5,729 nucleotides of DNA from an uncultured Treponema sp. GTDB lineage: Bacteria; Spirochaetota; Spirochaetia; Treponematales; Treponemataceae. The translations under genes and the position numbers were made by a program. Numbering within the stretch: the stretch's first letter is position 1; each line of letters opens with the position of its first letter. Positions 5,237 through 5,729 of this stretch are shown piece by piece. A model generated the notes under the pieces. The model did no database searches, had not been told where the DNA came from, and worked only from the letters and a program-made list of their open reading frames with translations. The stretch is taken from assembly GCA_946403565.1 (NCBI GenBank), contig CAMJAJ010000105.1, positions 1-5,729 on the forward strand. Direction: 5' to 3'.

Positions 5237-5263
5237 TCAACTTATATTTCAGAGGTAATGGCT

Positions 5264-5437
5264 ATGGCTTACAAGGTAAATTCCGATGTCTGCATCAACT
5301 GCGGAGCATGCGAGGGCGAGTGCCCCAACGGAGCAATCAGCGAAGTGAACGACAAGAGGGCTATCGCTGCCGACAAGTGCATCGGCTGTGGCGCCTGCGC
5401 TTCCGCCTGCCCGGTTGAAGCTATCGCGGCGGAGTAA
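5264..5437 (+). CDS. 2[4Fe-4S] ferredoxin (clostridial type)
   Basis: This 57-residue cytoplasmic electron carrier is of the bacterial 8Fe-8S ferredoxin type. It has two CxxCxxCxxxCP motifs: Cys10, 13, 16, 20 and Cys39, 42, 45, 49, each followed by Pro. The first three cysteines of one motif and the last of the other bind each cluster, by family knowledge. Length and pseudo-twofold layout match the clostridial family almost exactly, with an AYKVNSDVC start and an AIAAE end. Such ferredoxins serve low-potential reactions in anaerobes, for example pyruvate:ferredoxin oxidoreductase and hydrogenase; no partner gene is in the window. ATG 5264 is preferred over ATG 5258 because AGAGG (5251-5255) is 8 bases away from it but only 2 from the other. 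The gene is a single transcription unit, with its own promoter and two hairpins after it. Confidence 0.97.
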   Translation: MAYKVNSDVCINCGACEGECPNGAISEVNDKRAIAADKCIGCGACASACPVEAIAAE

Positions 5438-5442
5438 ACCCG

Positions 5443-5470
5443 ATTCCCCCAAAAGCATTTTTGGGGGAAT
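5443..5470 (+). terminator. First hairpin after ferredoxin
   Basis: ATTCCCCCAAAA (5443-5454) pairs perfectly with TTTTGGGGGAAT (5459-5470) around the loop GCAT. It begins 5 bases after the stop. The T4 is inside the stem and no U-tract follows, so it probably protects the 3' end or aids termination rather than ending transcription alone. The mirrored A-run and T-run resemble the hairpins at 1-30 and 605-638. Confidence 0.6.
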
Positions 5471-5474
5471 TGAG

Positions 5475-5518
5475 CCTGTTGCAAAGGCCCTAAACCTTTG
5501 CAATAGGTTCTCTTTTTT
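5475..5518 (+). terminator. Rho-independent terminator of ferredoxin
   Basis: CCTGTTGCAAAGG (5475-5487) pairs with CCTTTGCAATAGG (5495-5507), 13 pairs with one G-U, loop CCCTAAA, followed directly by TTCTCTTTTTT. This is a classic intrinsic terminator and the best in the window. It separates the ferredoxin gene from the next one. Confidence 0.9.
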
Positions 5519-5553
5519 CTGCTGACCCTTCTTTTGCCCCTGTTTTTTTCCGA

Positions 5554-5559
5554 TATAAA
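5554..5559 (+). promoter_or_regulatory. Candidate -10 of the last gene
   Basis: TATAAA lies 7 bases before the ATG at 5567, the same distance as in the metallophosphoesterase gene, so the predicted start site is at about 5566. The -35 is weak: CTTTTG (5531-5536) at 17 bases. The T-rich tract at 5543-5549 lies in the spacer. Only AAAG (5557-5560) and GAG (5564-5566) could serve as poor ribosome sites. Confidence 0.4.
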
Positions 5560-5566
5560 GTACGAG

Positions 5567-5729
5567 ATGAAAAAGCTGTCGCTCCTACTTGCCGCCATAC
5601 TCTGCCTGAACTTTATCGCCGTTTCCGCCTCGGATTCGGAGGCCACGTCCGATGCATCGAACTCCACCGCCGCATATCCGCACATCGAAAGCCTGCTTTC
5701 GCGCAAGTCCAACTACCTGCTCCAGCAGT
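5567..5729 (+). CDS. Exported protein, N-terminal part only
   Basis: The gene runs off the right edge after 54 codons. It begins with a signal peptide: MKKLS, a hydrophobic stretch to about residue 18, and a VSA|SD cleavage site after 21. A Ser/Asp/Thr/Ala-rich linker follows (22-36), then AYPHIESLLSRKSNYLLQQ-type sequence that looks helical. Cys13 in the core is preceded by Leu, which does not fit a lipobox, so a periplasmic or secreted protein is more likely than a lipoprotein. Its family cannot be identified from this part. It is separated from the ferredoxin gene by a strong terminator, so it has its own promoter. Confidence 0.75.
   Translation, partial: MKKLSLLLAAILCLNFIAVSASDSEATSDASNSTAAYPHIESLLSRKSNYLLQQ

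Noticed and set aside
4782..5258. + strand frame of 158 codons leading up to the ferredoxin gene
   Set aside because: It starts inside the metallophosphoesterase gene on the other strand, crosses two promoters and the leader hairpin, and its product is low-complexity.
5258..5263. ATG at 5258 as ferredoxin start
   Set aside because: It is only 2 bases after AGAGG; the ATG at 5264 has normal spacing and gives the typical ferredoxin N-terminus.

Overview
This 5.7 kb piece is a bacterial chromosome fragment, GC-rich in most genes (hand counts on sample lines about 60-65%) with AT-rich, hairpin-rich intergenic spaces. A small 2[4Fe-4S] ferredoxin points to anaerobic metabolism, and three genes encode N-terminal signal peptides. 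The style (short intergenic hairpins with A-runs and T-runs in the arms, many exported proteins of unknown function, a lone ruvC) resembles an anaerobic, host-associated spirochaete of the Treponema type. That placement is an impression, not proof.

Layout: a perfect hairpin (1-30) precedes ruvC (59-550, + strand). A 181-base gap then holds a hairpin (605-638) and a promoter (646-674). This promoter drives an apparent two-gene operon: an exported protein of unknown function (732-1802), overlapped by an exported lysozyme-like protein (1799-2557). Next comes an AAA ATPase/DUF4143 gene (2764-3945) behind an elaborate operator-promoter: two 41-bp tandem units whose ends are inverted copies of one half-site, with a 29-bp palindrome at their junction. 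A metallophosphoesterase gene (3989-4933, - strand) converges on it. A 330-base divergent region follows, then a 57-residue ferredoxin gene (5264-5437), two hairpins of which the second is a good terminator, and the first 54 codons of another exported protein (5567 to the edge).

The most interesting point is the ATPase unit. It lies between two copies of a 46-bp sequence (2558-2618 and 3953-3998). The right copy contains the last codons and stop of the metallophosphoesterase gene, and the left copy keeps that fragment where it codes for nothing. The ATPase gene also has lower GC than its neighbours. Together this suggests that a single-gene cassette with its own operator entered between two convergent genes and left a long direct duplication.

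Other points: two genes (metallophosphoesterase and the last partial gene) have -10 elements exactly 7 bases before the ATG and no clear ribosome binding site, which predicts leaderless mRNAs. The ruvC and ferredoxin genes share a similar hairpin element about 30 bases before their start codons. Two promoters share the form TTGC-N-N, 17 bases, TACAGT. No rRNA, tRNA, CRISPR array or transposase is visible.
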